A stretch of DNA of 64,000 nt from positions 2,294,001 through 2,358,000 of the forward strand of contig OZ245934.1 of the NCBI GenBank assembly GCA_965230005.1, given 5' to 3'. This document shows positions 16,716-24,395 of the stretch, in pieces. Source of the DNA: SZUA-309 sp965230005 (GTDB taxonomy: Bacteria; Pseudomonadota; Gammaproteobacteria; Pseudomonadales; Azotimanducaceae). Positions within the stretch are counted from its first letter, which is position 1. Each line of letters begins with the position of its first letter. A model generated the notes under the pieces. That model did not search any database, had not been told where the DNA came from, and worked only from the letters and a program-made list of their open reading frames with translations. The translations under genes and the position numbers were made by a program.

Positions 16716-18084
16716 AGTAGCGGTCCAGCTGCCAGGAATCGAGATTCCGCTCCCGCTCGCGCCATTCCCAGAGGCGGGTCATGGCGAAGTGGTCCACGAA
16801 CTCAGGACCGAGATACTGCCGGGCGACCCCCGACGCCGTAAAGCGCTCCGCTGCCTCGCGAAGACCCGCCGGGAACTGGAGACCATCCGGCAGATCGTCC
16901 TCGACGTCGTAGGCGTTGCCGGCGACGGGATCCATGGGTTCATACTCGCCTTCGATGCCCGCCAGCATCGCCGCGCCCACCGCAGCGGCAACCAGGTAGG
17001 GGTTCGCGTCGGCCCCACCAACCCGACACTCGATGCGCTGAGCGCTTGCGCTACCGGGGATCACGCGCACGGCAGCGGTGCGGTTTTCGATGCCCCAGGT
17101 CGACGCCGTCGGCGCCCAGGCACCTTTGACCAGCCGGGTGTAGCTGTTGACGGTTGGCGCGAGGAGCACGAGGAGTTCGGGTAGAAACTGCTGCAGGCCG
17201 GCGACCGCGCGGCGCTGCAAGGTCGCCATGCCGTGAGGGGCGTCCGCATCATGGAACAGCGCCTGGCCTTCCGCATCGGTCAGACTCACATGGAAATGGC
17301 CGCTCTGACCCGGGTAGTCCATGGACCACTTCGCCATGAAGGTGGCCATACATTCCTGCCGCTGGAAGAACACCTTGCTGAAGGTTTTGAACAGGCTGGC
17401 TCGATCCGCAGCCTCGAGGCCATCGGCAACGCGGACGGCTGCCTCCCAGACGCCGGGGCCGGTTTCGCAATGGAGCCCCTCGAGGTCCAGGTCCAGACGC
17501 TCACAATAGTCGAGGAGGCCGATGAAACGGTCGGCTTCCGCCGAGGCGCGCAGGACCGAATAGCCGAAGTTTCCCGGGGTGAGCGGGGTGAGATCCCGAT
17601 ACCCTTTCTCCCGCACCGAATGCGCCGTCTCCCGGAAAACGAAAAACTCGTACTCGAAGGCGGAACGCATATAGAGGCCCTGCTCCGCGAGGCTGTCGAG
17701 CACGGCGCCGAGGCGAGTGCGCGGGCACAGGGGATGCGCATCGTCGTTATGACCCACGAACTCGCCAAGAAAGAGCGGGCAGCCTTCGTCTTCCAGCCAG
17801 CGTTCGCTGGCGGTCACCAGCCGGTAGCGGGCGTCGGGGAATCCCGTGTGCCAGCCCGTAAACCGTCCAGCGTCGTAGAGCTGATCATCCACGTCCCAGC
17901 CGAATACGCAGTCGCAGAAGCCGCCGCCCTTCTCCATGAGGCTCGCAAACTTCTCGAGGCTCACGTATTTCCCACGCAGCACGCCGTCCACATCCGTGAG
18001 CGCGAGTTTGACTCTCGACACACCGCGTTCCTGGTAGGAAGCGAGCTTCTCCTCGAGCGCTGGCTGGGGCTGCGACTCCGTCAT
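16702..18084 (-). CDS. Glutamine-synthetase-family gamma-glutamyl ligase (PuuA-like)
   Basis: A 460-residue member of the glutamine synthetase fold. The beta-grasp N domain (VKLALTDVDGVLRGKYV) is followed by the catalytic domain with FEYEFFVFRE, GPGVWEAAV, KWSMDYPGQSGHFHVSL, and RVIPGSASAQRIECRVGGADANPYLVAAA. These match the PuuA/type III-like ligases that glutamylate polyamines, amino sugars or amines rather than ammonia. ATG 18084 has AGGAGG five bases upstream. It overlaps an amidotransferase gene that could reverse or complete the step. No puuB, puuC or transporter is nearby, so the amine substrate is unknown. Confidence 0.85.
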   Translation of the reverse strand: MTESQPQPALEEKLASYQERGVSRVKLALTDVDGVLRGKYVSLEKFASLMEKGGGFCDCVFGWDVDDQLYDAGRFTGWHTGFPDARYRLVTASERWLEDEGCPLFLGEFVGHNDDAHPLCPRTRLGAVLDSLAEQGLYMRSAFEYEFFVFRETAHSVREKGYRDLTPLTPGNFGYSVLRASAEADRFIGLLDYCERLDLDLEGLHCETGPGVWEAAVRVADGLEAADRASLFKTFSKVFFQRQECMATFMAKWSMDYPGQSGHFHVSLTDAEGQALFHDADAPHGMATLQRRAVAGLQQFLPELLVLLAPTVNSYTRLVKGAWAPTASTWGIENRTAAVRVIPGSASAQRIECRVGGADANPYLVAAAVGAAMLAGIEGEYEPMDPVAGNAYDVEDDLPDGLQFPAGLREAAERFTASGVARQYLGPEFVDHFAMTRLWEWRERERNLDSWQLDRYFEII

Positions 18085-18410
18085 TTATCCTCCTGAGTCG
18101 GGTTTCGGGGCATAGGACGCAACATCTTCTCGCGGGGAGCGCTCACATGCACGCGAATGCACGTCATGGGCGCCGCGTCAACTGGGAAAACTGTTCCCAG
18201 GCTGTGGATAAGTTGTTGGATAACTGTTGCGGACCAGGACGGTGCAACATTTCATGGCCAGGTGCCCTGTCAGGGTGCGTTAGGACCGAATTGCGGAAAT
18301 ATTATTAAACTTCAATAGCTTATGAAGCTGACATAATCCGGCACACGAACGATGAACGCCATCTTTACGGTTTGACGACTGAAAGTTCGAGCGTGTGTAT
18401 AAAGTCGTGC
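18085..18410. other. 326-base intergenic region upstream of the PuuA-like gene
   Basis: No coding frame is convincing here. It holds a 7-bp inverted repeat with a 5-base loop (CTGGGAA/TTCCCAG, 18182-18200), a DnaA-box-like pair (18203-18223) and an AT-rich stretch around 18298-18340 that may contain a promoter for the minus-strand ligase. I find no sigma-54 or NtrC motif. There is no strong terminator behind the gene ending at 18411; only a 5-bp CGACT/AGTCG stem. Confidence 0.5.
18203..18223 (-). promoter_or_regulatory. DnaA-box-like tandem sites
   Basis: TGTGGATAA (18203-18211) is the exact complement of the consensus DnaA box TTATCCACA. Twelve bases on, GTTGGATAA (18215-18223) matches seven of nine positions in the same orientation. 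A perfect 9-mer may occur by chance in a window of this size, so only the tandem arrangement in a promoter region makes it notable. It could be a DnaA-responsive operator or a fortuitous repeat. Confidence 0.3.
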
Positions 18411-18707
18411 TCAGTGTTCCTGGTCTTCCGGGAGGCGGATACCAATTTCCGGAATCGTCAAGGGCGAAATCTCCGTAAAGATCGCTTCGTCCAGTGACTT
18501 TTCCGGGTCCTCACCGCGCAGCAGGTCCTGATGGGCAGCCTCGGCCTCAGGCGGGACCGGCGGGGGTGGTGCAGCAGCTTCCGCCGCAACCGCCGAGGCG
18601 CTGATCCAGGCCAGGAACAGGACGAACAGGGCCGCGGAGAAGCGGCTTCGGAACCCTATCCGCTGCTTGCGCTGACGGGCCTGATGGACCCGGGGCTCAA
18701 TAGGCAT
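18411..18707 (-). CDS. Small exported Pro/Glu-rich protein at the end of the TpsB-kinase operon
   Basis: A 98-residue protein of unknown family. A long basic N region (PRVHQARQRKQRIGFRSRF) precedes a hydrophobic segment (about residues 27-40) ending SASAVAAEA, a plausible signal-peptidase I site. The mature part is only about 55 residues: a proline run (APPPPVPPEAEA), then an acidic tail ending LPEDQEH. ATG 18707 overlaps the TpsB gene by 11 bases, so it is coupled to it. It might be an accessory factor for the transporter; it is far too short for a normal TpsA exoprotein and lacks an NPNG-type TPS motif. Confidence 0.65.
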   Translation of the reverse strand: MPIEPRVHQARQRKQRIGFRSRFSAALFVLFLAWISASAVAAEAAAPPPPVPPEAEAAHQDLLRGEDPEKSLDEAIFTEISPLTIPEIGIRLPEDQEH

Positions 18708-20652
18708 AGCGCAGTGAGAAGAAGAAGCGGTCCCCGTCATAATCGAGGCCTCCGGAGCCTTTACTGGTGATGGGTTTCGCCCAGGAGAGCGAACCGGTGA
18801 AGTGCTGACCAAAGCGAACGTCCCAGGCGAGGCCGAGGTTCGCCAGATGCGCCCAGGTGGGCGTCAGCTCATTTCTGTCTTTGCCATAGGCAAGATCGGC
18901 AAAGAGCGACAACTCGCCTAAGGCAAGTGGCGTGCGCAGATCACCGCGCAGAAACAGGCCCTGATCGGCCAGGTATACGTCGCGGTCGAAACCGCGGGCT
19001 GCACCGATGCCCCCGAGTGCCAGGCGTCGCGTACTCGGCAACTGGGTCCCGGCCAACTGGCCCCTGAAATCGATGGAGACTTTCTGTCGGCCCGGAAGTT
19101 GCGGCAGGTCAAACGGCCGCCAGCCGAACACTTCCACGCCGACGTCCCAGAAGCTGGCGTCCTGGCCGGCAAAGGTGTCTCCGCTGATCCGGCCGACATC
19201 GGCATAAAGGCGGAAATCTGCGGCGACGCTCGCCTCATCCCACACGCGTCGCGCATTTACCGCGGAGCTGAGCAACGTCACGCTCTGATCGATGGCGGTC
19301 AGGCTCGCCGCCGACTGCCAGTCGAGTTCGTGGCGTCCGAGCGCAAGCTCCCAGGAGAGACCGGTCAGCTGGTCCCGGTGCAGGAAGGTTTCCACCAACG
19401 CATCGAGCAGCAGGCCGTCACCGTCAATGGCATCAACACCACCGGTGCTGAAATCGTTCCTGGCGAGCCGGGCCCGGAACTGCCGCCGATTGCCGACCGG
19501 CAAGGCGTAGTCCAGATAGCCGAGGAGCTGATTGTCGGGATCCACCGCTGCGAGCAGGCCGCCGCTGAGCACGTCACCGCGACCGGAGAGATTGACGATG
19601 CCGCCGTCGAGCACGAGGCGCTGCCGCCCGGTCTGGTCATCACCATGATTATCCAGGGCCACGCTGCCACGGAGCCCACGCTGCTCACGCACCGCGAGCA
19701 TGAGGCGGCTTTCGCCGACAGTGTCGGCCGGTTCGAAGCTGGCCTCCGCTGCAAAACCCGGCGCCTGATTGAGGGCGTAGAGACGGGTGTTGATTTCCCG
19801 GCGGGTCACCGCCTTACCAATCAGGTCGTCAAAACGGGCCACGAGCGACTGGCCGGCACCGGCGACGGTGACCTCGCCGAGCACGCCCGGCAGCACTGCC
19901 AGTTCCACGACGCCATCCTCGATCTGCTGGGCCGGCACGTAGGCGACGGCCAGGAAATAACCGGCTTCGCGCAGATGGGCCTGCAGCGCGGCAGCTGTTT
20001 CTTCGAGTTCCACGATGGAGAGACCACGTCGCTGCTTCTGATCTTCCAGCAGCGCCGAGAGTTCGGCTGCATCGCGGGCCGTTAAGGTGTTGTCACCTTC
20101 GTGGGCGCCGAGCGCTTTGAGAAAGCGACCAACCTCCTCCAATTCAGCCTGCGTGAAACCGTGGCTGCCCGGTTGGTTACGGATCCGGATCTCACGAAGC
20201 TTCTCTTCGATGACCGCCTGCAGTACCTCATGGCTCACGGCGAGCTCGCTGAGGTGATCGCCCTTCGCGAGCCGCACCTCCGCGACGGTCAGACGCCGGC
20301 TGGTGGAGGGGTTGGGATCACGATCCGCGACGGCTGGAATCTCGAGGGTCTCGCGAGCGAGCACTTGTGTTGCGGCTGCGAACAGTCCCATGGCCAGCAG
20401 GGCGAGCGCGATCCAATAAAGGGTGCGGCGGGGGGACTGGCCCACGCTCACTGCAGCAGCGCTCTCGTTGCCGCCTTCCGGCAGGGGCAGGCGCGGCTGC
20501 GTATCGTCTTCATCGAGCTCGGTCGCGTCGAAGTTGTCGATGACCTCGCGCCGCGCCTGACGGTATTCGGCAAGCGAGAACTCGCCCATGGCATGGGCTT
20601 TCGCCACCCTTCGCAGGCGTACGGTCTCGGGGGCCAGCTTCATGAGGCTCAT
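18697..20652 (-). CDS. TpsB/FhaC/ShlB-family outer-membrane transporter with N-terminal cytoplasmic extension and membrane helix
   Basis: A 651-residue protein. Residues 8-42 form a charged SHOCT-like helical motif (RRVAKAHAMGEFSLAEYRQARREVI). After an acidic linker, a hydrophobic helix follows (about 78-97, TLYWIALALLAMGLFAAATQ). A helical linker leads to a POTRA_2-type ShlB domain (about 185-275, with LREAGYFLAVAYVPAQQIEDGVVELAVLPG), and the ShlB barrel (about 300-651) ends FFFSLRYAY. Barrel landmarks include LALGGIGAARGFDRDVY, the TpsB motif with the tip Arg. TpsB proteins translocate one TpsA partner; none is nearby. ATG 20652 overlaps the kinase stop (ATGA). An ordinary signal peptide would not have an 80-residue cytoplasmic lead, which is the main oddity. 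Confidence 0.85.
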   Translation of the reverse strand: MSLMKLAPETVRLRRVAKAHAMGEFSLAEYRQARREVIDNFDATELDEDDTQPRLPLPEGGNESAAAVSVGQSPRRTLYWIALALLAMGLFAAATQVLARETLEIPAVADRDPNPSTSRRLTVAEVRLAKGDHLSELAVSHEVLQAVIEEKLREIRIRNQPGSHGFTQAELEEVGRFLKALGAHEGDNTLTARDAAELSALLEDQKQRRGLSIVELEETAAALQAHLREAGYFLAVAYVPAQQIEDGVVELAVLPGVLGEVTVAGAGQSLVARFDDLIGKAVTRREINTRLYALNQAPGFAAEASFEPADTVGESRLMLAVREQRGLRGSVALDNHGDDQTGRQRLVLDGGIVNLSGRGDVLSGGLLAAVDPDNQLLGYLDYALPVGNRRQFRARLARNDFSTGGVDAIDGDGLLLDALVETFLHRDQLTGLSWELALGRHELDWQSAASLTAIDQSVTLLSSAVNARRVWDEASVAADFRLYADVGRISGDTFAGQDASFWDVGVEVFGWRPFDLPQLPGRQKVSIDFRGQLAGTQLPSTRRLALGGIGAARGFDRDVYLADQGLFLRGDLRTPLALGELSLFADLAYGKDRNELTPTWAHLANLGLAWDVRFGQHFTGSLSWAKPITSKGSGGLDYDGDRFFFSLRYAY

Positions 20653-23195
20653 GAGATCTCCCGCACGAGCCGGAAGCCCGTATCCATGGCCGGCTCACCC
20701 TGGTGGGAGCGTTCTGTGGTGGCCAGACAGAGGCCAATGGGATCGCTGTAAGCACCACCGATCGCAACCAGTCCGGCTTCACCGAGCACCCACTCCTGCA
20801 CGTTGCCGAGCATGTTTTTCAGACCCCAGCCGTTGCTCTGGCCGGTAGCAGCGGCGACCGGTGCCCGGCCGCGGTCGATGCCTTCAATGTCGACGCGACA
20901 GTTTCGATTTGGATCCGGCTCCCCCTGCGCCGCCCAGAGCCACTCCTCCCGGGTCGGCAGGCGATAGCTGTAGCCACTCCGCTCCGAGAGCCAGCGGGCG
21001 AAGGCCTGCACCGTTTCGAGGGAAACCCCGGTGACCGGCAGGCGCTCGTCGATCTGCAGCGTTTCCAGCTCTGCCGGCGTACAGCCCTCGAGTTCGACGC
21101 AGAAGCGACGGAACTCGGCCCAGGAAATTTCCTGGCGGGTCATGGCAAAGCGGTTGCCACCGTCCGCCGTCGGCAGAACGACGAGGCGGGGTGCCGGATC
21201 GTCGTCGAGATCGTCCACACAGTAGCCCTGCCGGCCGCTCTGGGCACCGTTCCCAACCAGATAGCTCAAGCTGCAGGGATCAACGCTCGTTGCCTCGACC
21301 GCAAAGGCGCCGGCGAAACGACGCTCGATGTCGAGCTCCAGACTCCGGGCGCGATCGGGGTCCAGCTCCGCCAGCTGCGCCACGCAGTCGCCGAGGCGCT
21401 CACTGACGGCGGTTCCTGCCGGTTCCGGGGTGACGGATTCGGCGAGGAGGACTTCGATCTGCTCCAGATCGAGGCGCAGGCAGCTCGCCTCGAGGGCCGT
21501 GTTCAATGCTCGTGTCTGAGCCTCGGCCAGCGCGGCCTGCTGCCGCGCCGCCGCCTCCCGGGCTGCCTGCTGTTCCGCCGTGTCCAGCGCAAGCTGCAGA
21601 TCTTCACGCACCACGTCGTCGAAAAGCCTGGGGGTAAGAGACAGCAGGAGCCGTTCGGCCGTGTCCGGGTCACCGCGTTCCAGCGCGTCACGTACGAGCC
21701 ACTCGAGCGTTTCGCTGGCTTCGAGTTCCAGAGCTGCGCGTTCCGCACTGTCCGGAAAGGCGCCCTGAAAACGCAGCAGGCGGGCGTCGAGCTCTGCCAG
21801 CCACGGCGCCGCTGCGCTCGCCTGATCGAGGTGCGAGCGAAGGTCGGCAGCAAGCCGGGTTTCCAGGAGCTCGGCGCTCTCCTTCAGCGGTCCATAGCGA
21901 TTACCGCGGTCAAGCAGTGCCAGGGCCACATCCGCATCCACACTCTCGCGGATTCGTTGCGCATAGGCTTCACGAATCCCGCCCGCAATTTCCGTCGCCG
22001 CAAGAACGGCGGCATCGTCGGTGCTTTCCCCGGTGCTGTCGCCGAGCGCCAGCAGCGCTTCGTATTCCCGGGCAAGACTCTGCTCCCAGGCCATATCGAA
22101 GGCGGGTGCCGCCATGACGGCTTCGAGCCGCTCGAGCTGCGCGTCGAGGAGCGTGGTCTGACGCACCTCCTGCTTGACCTCTTTGAGCTCAGCATCCCCG
22201 ATGAAGAAATTGATGGAAAGCGCCAGCAGCGCTGCGGCCGCCGTTGCCATGACAATGCGACCTCCCCAGGGAGAAGGCGTCAGCAGGTACTTCTCGACCT
22301 CGGCAATGCTCTCCGGGCGATCCTGCCGGTTGAAGGCGAGGCAGCGATTGACCACCTGCCACTGCCGGCGACTCAAGGACTTCGGCCGCTCGGCCTTGAG
22401 CCCCTCTGCTGCGGCCTGATCCGCCGAAAGCCGGCCGTAAGGGTGGTGCCCCGTCAGGATCAGATAAATAACGATGCCAAGGGAATAGAGATCATCCCGC
22501 GGTTCAGGATTATCACCCGCCAGCATCTCGCGGCTGGCGTAGGCCGGCGTGAGGGCGGCGAGCCGCGCAGGATCGAAAAGCGTATCGTCGCCCTGCACGT
22601 CCGTGAGCTGCACGGCCCGGGCGATCCCAAAGTCGAGAATCTTCGGCGCGTTGCTCGGCGCCACGTACACGTTGCCGGGCTTGAAGTCCGCATGCACGAT
22701 GCCCGCCTCGTGGGCGTGGGCAAGGCCGGCGCAGATACCGCGGATTACAGCCCAGGCCATGGGTTCCGGGAGACCGTTCGGATAGGCGCGCAGCAGCTCT
22801 GCGAGTTCCTGACCCTCGAGGAGCTCCATGGTCATGAAGGGGACGTCGCTGTCTTTGTCGAAATCGTAGATGGAGACGATGTTCGGGTGCGACAGCGACT
22901 GAGATTTTGCTGCCTCCCGCTGCAGGGCAATGAACGCCTCCGGATGCTCGCGGAAGTCGTTGTTCAGAACCTTGATGGCCAGGAAAGGTTGCCGGTCCCG
23001 CGCTTCCACTTTGCGCAGGTCTTTGGCACGGAAGACGGTGCCCATGCCACCGCTGCCGAGTTTCTCTTCGAGCACGAAGCGCTGCTTCAGCACCCGTGGC
23101 GCGTCAGCTTCGCCGCCGCCTTCGCCAGAAAAGGAGCGGGAGATACTGGCGTCCGTGCGCAGAACGGTGACGTCTTCCCGGGGCTCGTGACTCAT
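20649..23195 (-). CDS. Transmembrane Ser/Thr protein kinase with periplasmic FGE-sulfatase (SUMF1-type) domain
   Basis: An 848-residue protein. The kinase domain (about 38-305) has glycine loop GSGGMG (47-52), Lys75 in FLAIKVL, catalytic loop HADFKPGN (Asp170, Asn175), DFG 188-190 and TPAYASREM. HRD is replaced by HAD, so it is a non-RD kinase, but catalytic residues are present. A membrane helix lies at about 314-333. A long helical/coiled-coil periplasmic region follows, then a C-terminal FGE-sulfatase domain (about 660-848; RLPTREEWLWAAQG, GLKNMLGNVQEWV, DTGFRLVRE). ATG 23195 overlaps the phosphatase stop (ATGA) and the gene's end overlaps tpsB. It probably senses a periplasmic state and phosphorylates a protein read by the FHA partner. 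Confidence 0.9.
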   Translation of the reverse strand: MSHEPREDVTVLRTDASISRSFSGEGGGEADAPRVLKQRFVLEEKLGSGGMGTVFRAKDLRKVEARDRQPFLAIKVLNNDFREHPEAFIALQREAAKSQSLSHPNIVSIYDFDKDSDVPFMTMELLEGQELAELLRAYPNGLPEPMAWAVIRGICAGLAHAHEAGIVHADFKPGNVYVAPSNAPKILDFGIARAVQLTDVQGDDTLFDPARLAALTPAYASREMLAGDNPEPRDDLYSLGIVIYLILTGHHPYGRLSADQAAAEGLKAERPKSLSRRQWQVVNRCLAFNRQDRPESIAEVEKYLLTPSPWGGRIVMATAAAALLALSINFFIGDAELKEVKQEVRQTTLLDAQLERLEAVMAAPAFDMAWEQSLAREYEALLALGDSTGESTDDAAVLAATEIAGGIREAYAQRIRESVDADVALALLDRGNRYGPLKESAELLETRLAADLRSHLDQASAAAPWLAELDARLLRFQGAFPDSAERAALELEASETLEWLVRDALERGDPDTAERLLLSLTPRLFDDVVREDLQLALDTAEQQAAREAAARQQAALAEAQTRALNTALEASCLRLDLEQIEVLLAESVTPEPAGTAVSERLGDCVAQLAELDPDRARSLELDIERRFAGAFAVEATSVDPCSLSYLVGNGAQSGRQGYCVDDLDDDPAPRLVVLPTADGGNRFAMTRQEISWAEFRRFCVELEGCTPAELETLQIDERLPVTGVSLETVQAFARWLSERSGYSYRLPTREEWLWAAQGEPDPNRNCRVDIEGIDRGRAPVAAATGQSNGWGLKNMLGNVQEWVLGEAGLVAIGGAYSDPIGLCLATTERSHQGEPAMDTGFRLVREIS

Positions 23196-23914
23196 GGCTC
23201 CCCCGGGCGGGCCAGTACCAGAGACACGTTGTCCCGGGCAGCACCGGCGAGCGTGCGGCTCATGAGTGAGGCAGCGGCTTCCTCGAGGCAATCCCGTTGG
23301 AGGGCGTCGGTCAGCGTCGCTTCATCGAGCTCCCGATAGAGTCCATCGCTGCAGAGTAAAAAGGTATCCCGGCAGTCGACGTCGAAGACGGCCACGTCGA
23401 GATTCAGACTAGCCTGGCCGCCTACGGCCCGGGTGATGATGTTCGTGTCGGCCGCAAGCGCCTCCGCTTCGCTCACCATGCCGGAGTCGAGGAGGTCCGA
23501 AACGGGGTTGTGGTCCCGGGTGACCTGCTCCAGGCGCCCGGAACGGTAACGGTAGAGGCGTGAATCCCCGGCCCATAGCACCACGCCGACATCTCCTTCT
23601 GCGAGCACGGTAACGACCGTAGACCCGACAGTGCCGCCGCGACATTCCGTTTGCGCATGCAGGCGCAGCTCGTCGTTGACAGACAGGAGCACGTCTTCCA
23701 CCTGGTCAACGTTCTCCGCCAGGCTCCCGCTCATTTTCATACGCGCGAGCGCGTCGGTGATGGCCTGGCTCGCCACGTCTCCGGCCATGTGTCCGCCCAT
23801 GCCGTCGGCCACCGCAAACAGCGCCACATCCGGTCGGCTCAACACGGAGTCTTCGTTGTTCTTCCGTTTGTTACCGCGGTGGCTCTGCTCTGCGGACTGC
23901 CAGCTTGCGTTCAT
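23192..23914 (-). CDS. PP2C-family Ser/Thr phosphatase (PppA-like)
   Basis: A 240-residue stand-alone PP2C. It has GNKRKNNEDSVL (metal-binding Asp), ALFAVADGMGGHMAGDVAS (the DGMGGH motif), VVLWAGDSRLYRYRSG, VTRDHN, ITRAVGG, FLLCSDGLY and ARDNVSLVL, so all metal-site aspartates appear intact. It should reverse phosphorylation by the adjacent kinase, like PppA opposite PpkA in type VI secretion loci. I chose ATG 23914; a TTG at 23944 would leave only 9 bases to the FHA gene. The coupling to the kinase gene (ATGA) suggests a fixed stoichiometry. Confidence 0.9.
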   Translation of the reverse strand: MNASWQSAEQSHRGNKRKNNEDSVLSRPDVALFAVADGMGGHMAGDVASQAITDALARMKMSGSLAENVDQVEDVLLSVNDELRLHAQTECRGGTVGSTVVTVLAEGDVGVVLWAGDSRLYRYRSGRLEQVTRDHNPVSDLLDSGMVSEAEALAADTNIITRAVGGQASLNLDVAVFDVDCRDTFLLCSDGLYRELDEATLTDALQRDCLEEAAASLMSRTLAGAARDNVSLVLARPGEP

Positions 23915-23953
23915 GAGCGTCGGTGCTGCCGATGGGTGAGACAAGACAACGGA

Positions 23954-24283
23954 TCAGGTGTGCCGGAAGCGAATGGCCGTTTCCGCCGACAGCGGTTCCC
24001 CGAGCGCGATCCAGCCATCGCCCCAGAGACGGAACTCACCGCGCCGGAGAAACGTCACCTGCTCATCCTCTGTCTGCACGTAGGTGCCATTCGTGCTGTG
24101 GTCAACGAGCACGAAAAACTGTTTGCGGTGTTCGATGTGGGCGTGAATCCGGGAAGCGTTCGTCCCGGACACGGTCAGATGGGCCCCATCGGCGGTGCCG
24201 AGCTCGATGCGTTGATCGTCATCGAGCGTCAACTGCCGATCGTGCCAGTCGAGAACAAGCTGTGATGCTTCGCGCGCGTCCAT
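23954..24283 (-). CDS. Small FHA-domain protein
   Basis: A 109-residue protein that is essentially one forkhead-associated domain. The phosphothreonine-binding landmarks are present: SRIHAHIEHRKQFFVLVDHSTNGTYV, with Ser-Arg, His and Asn-Gly-Thr, about residues 44-69. The Gly-Arg pair that normally opens an FHA domain is replaced by LGTADGAHL. It lacks any effector domain, so it is likely an adaptor that docks on the kinase or its substrate. It is the first gene of the FHA-phosphatase-kinase-TpsB operon; ATG 24283 has no strong ribosome site. Confidence 0.85.
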   Translation of the reverse strand: MDAREASQLVLDWHDRQLTLDDDQRIELGTADGAHLTVSGTNASRIHAHIEHRKQFFVLVDHSTNGTYVQTEDEQVTFLRRGEFRLWGDGWIALGEPLSAETAIRFRHT

Positions 24284-24375
24284 GTCGCAGCGTGCCTATC
24301 TTTCGATCGCGGAACGAAAAGCATAGGCCAGGGGGGGCGTCCCGAATGGGACACGCATCACGTTTGTATGGGCAG

Positions 24376-24393
24376 AAACCCCGGTAGCCGGGG
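24376..24393 (-). terminator. Probable terminator of the cnoX-like gene
   Basis: CCCCGG/CCGGGG form a perfect 6-bp stem with a three-base loop just after the stop at 24396. On the minus strand it is followed by TTTCT, a weak U tract. It would separate the thioredoxin-like gene from the FHA operon downstream. Confidence 0.45.
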
Positions 24394-24395
24394 AC

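Noticed and set aside
20703..23339. A long plus-strand open frame (878 codons) opposite the kinase gene
   Set aside because: It is low-complexity, charged and lacks domains; it mirrors the real gene because of GC-rich codon bias. The kinase-FGE protein on the minus strand has clear motifs and overlap structure.
18411..24283. Interpreting the kinase-phosphatase-FHA triad as part of a type VI secretion locus
   Set aside because: No Tss, Hcp, VgrG or TagF-like gene is present in the window, and the triad is operonically tied to an outer-membrane TpsB. A T6SS elsewhere in the genome cannot be excluded.
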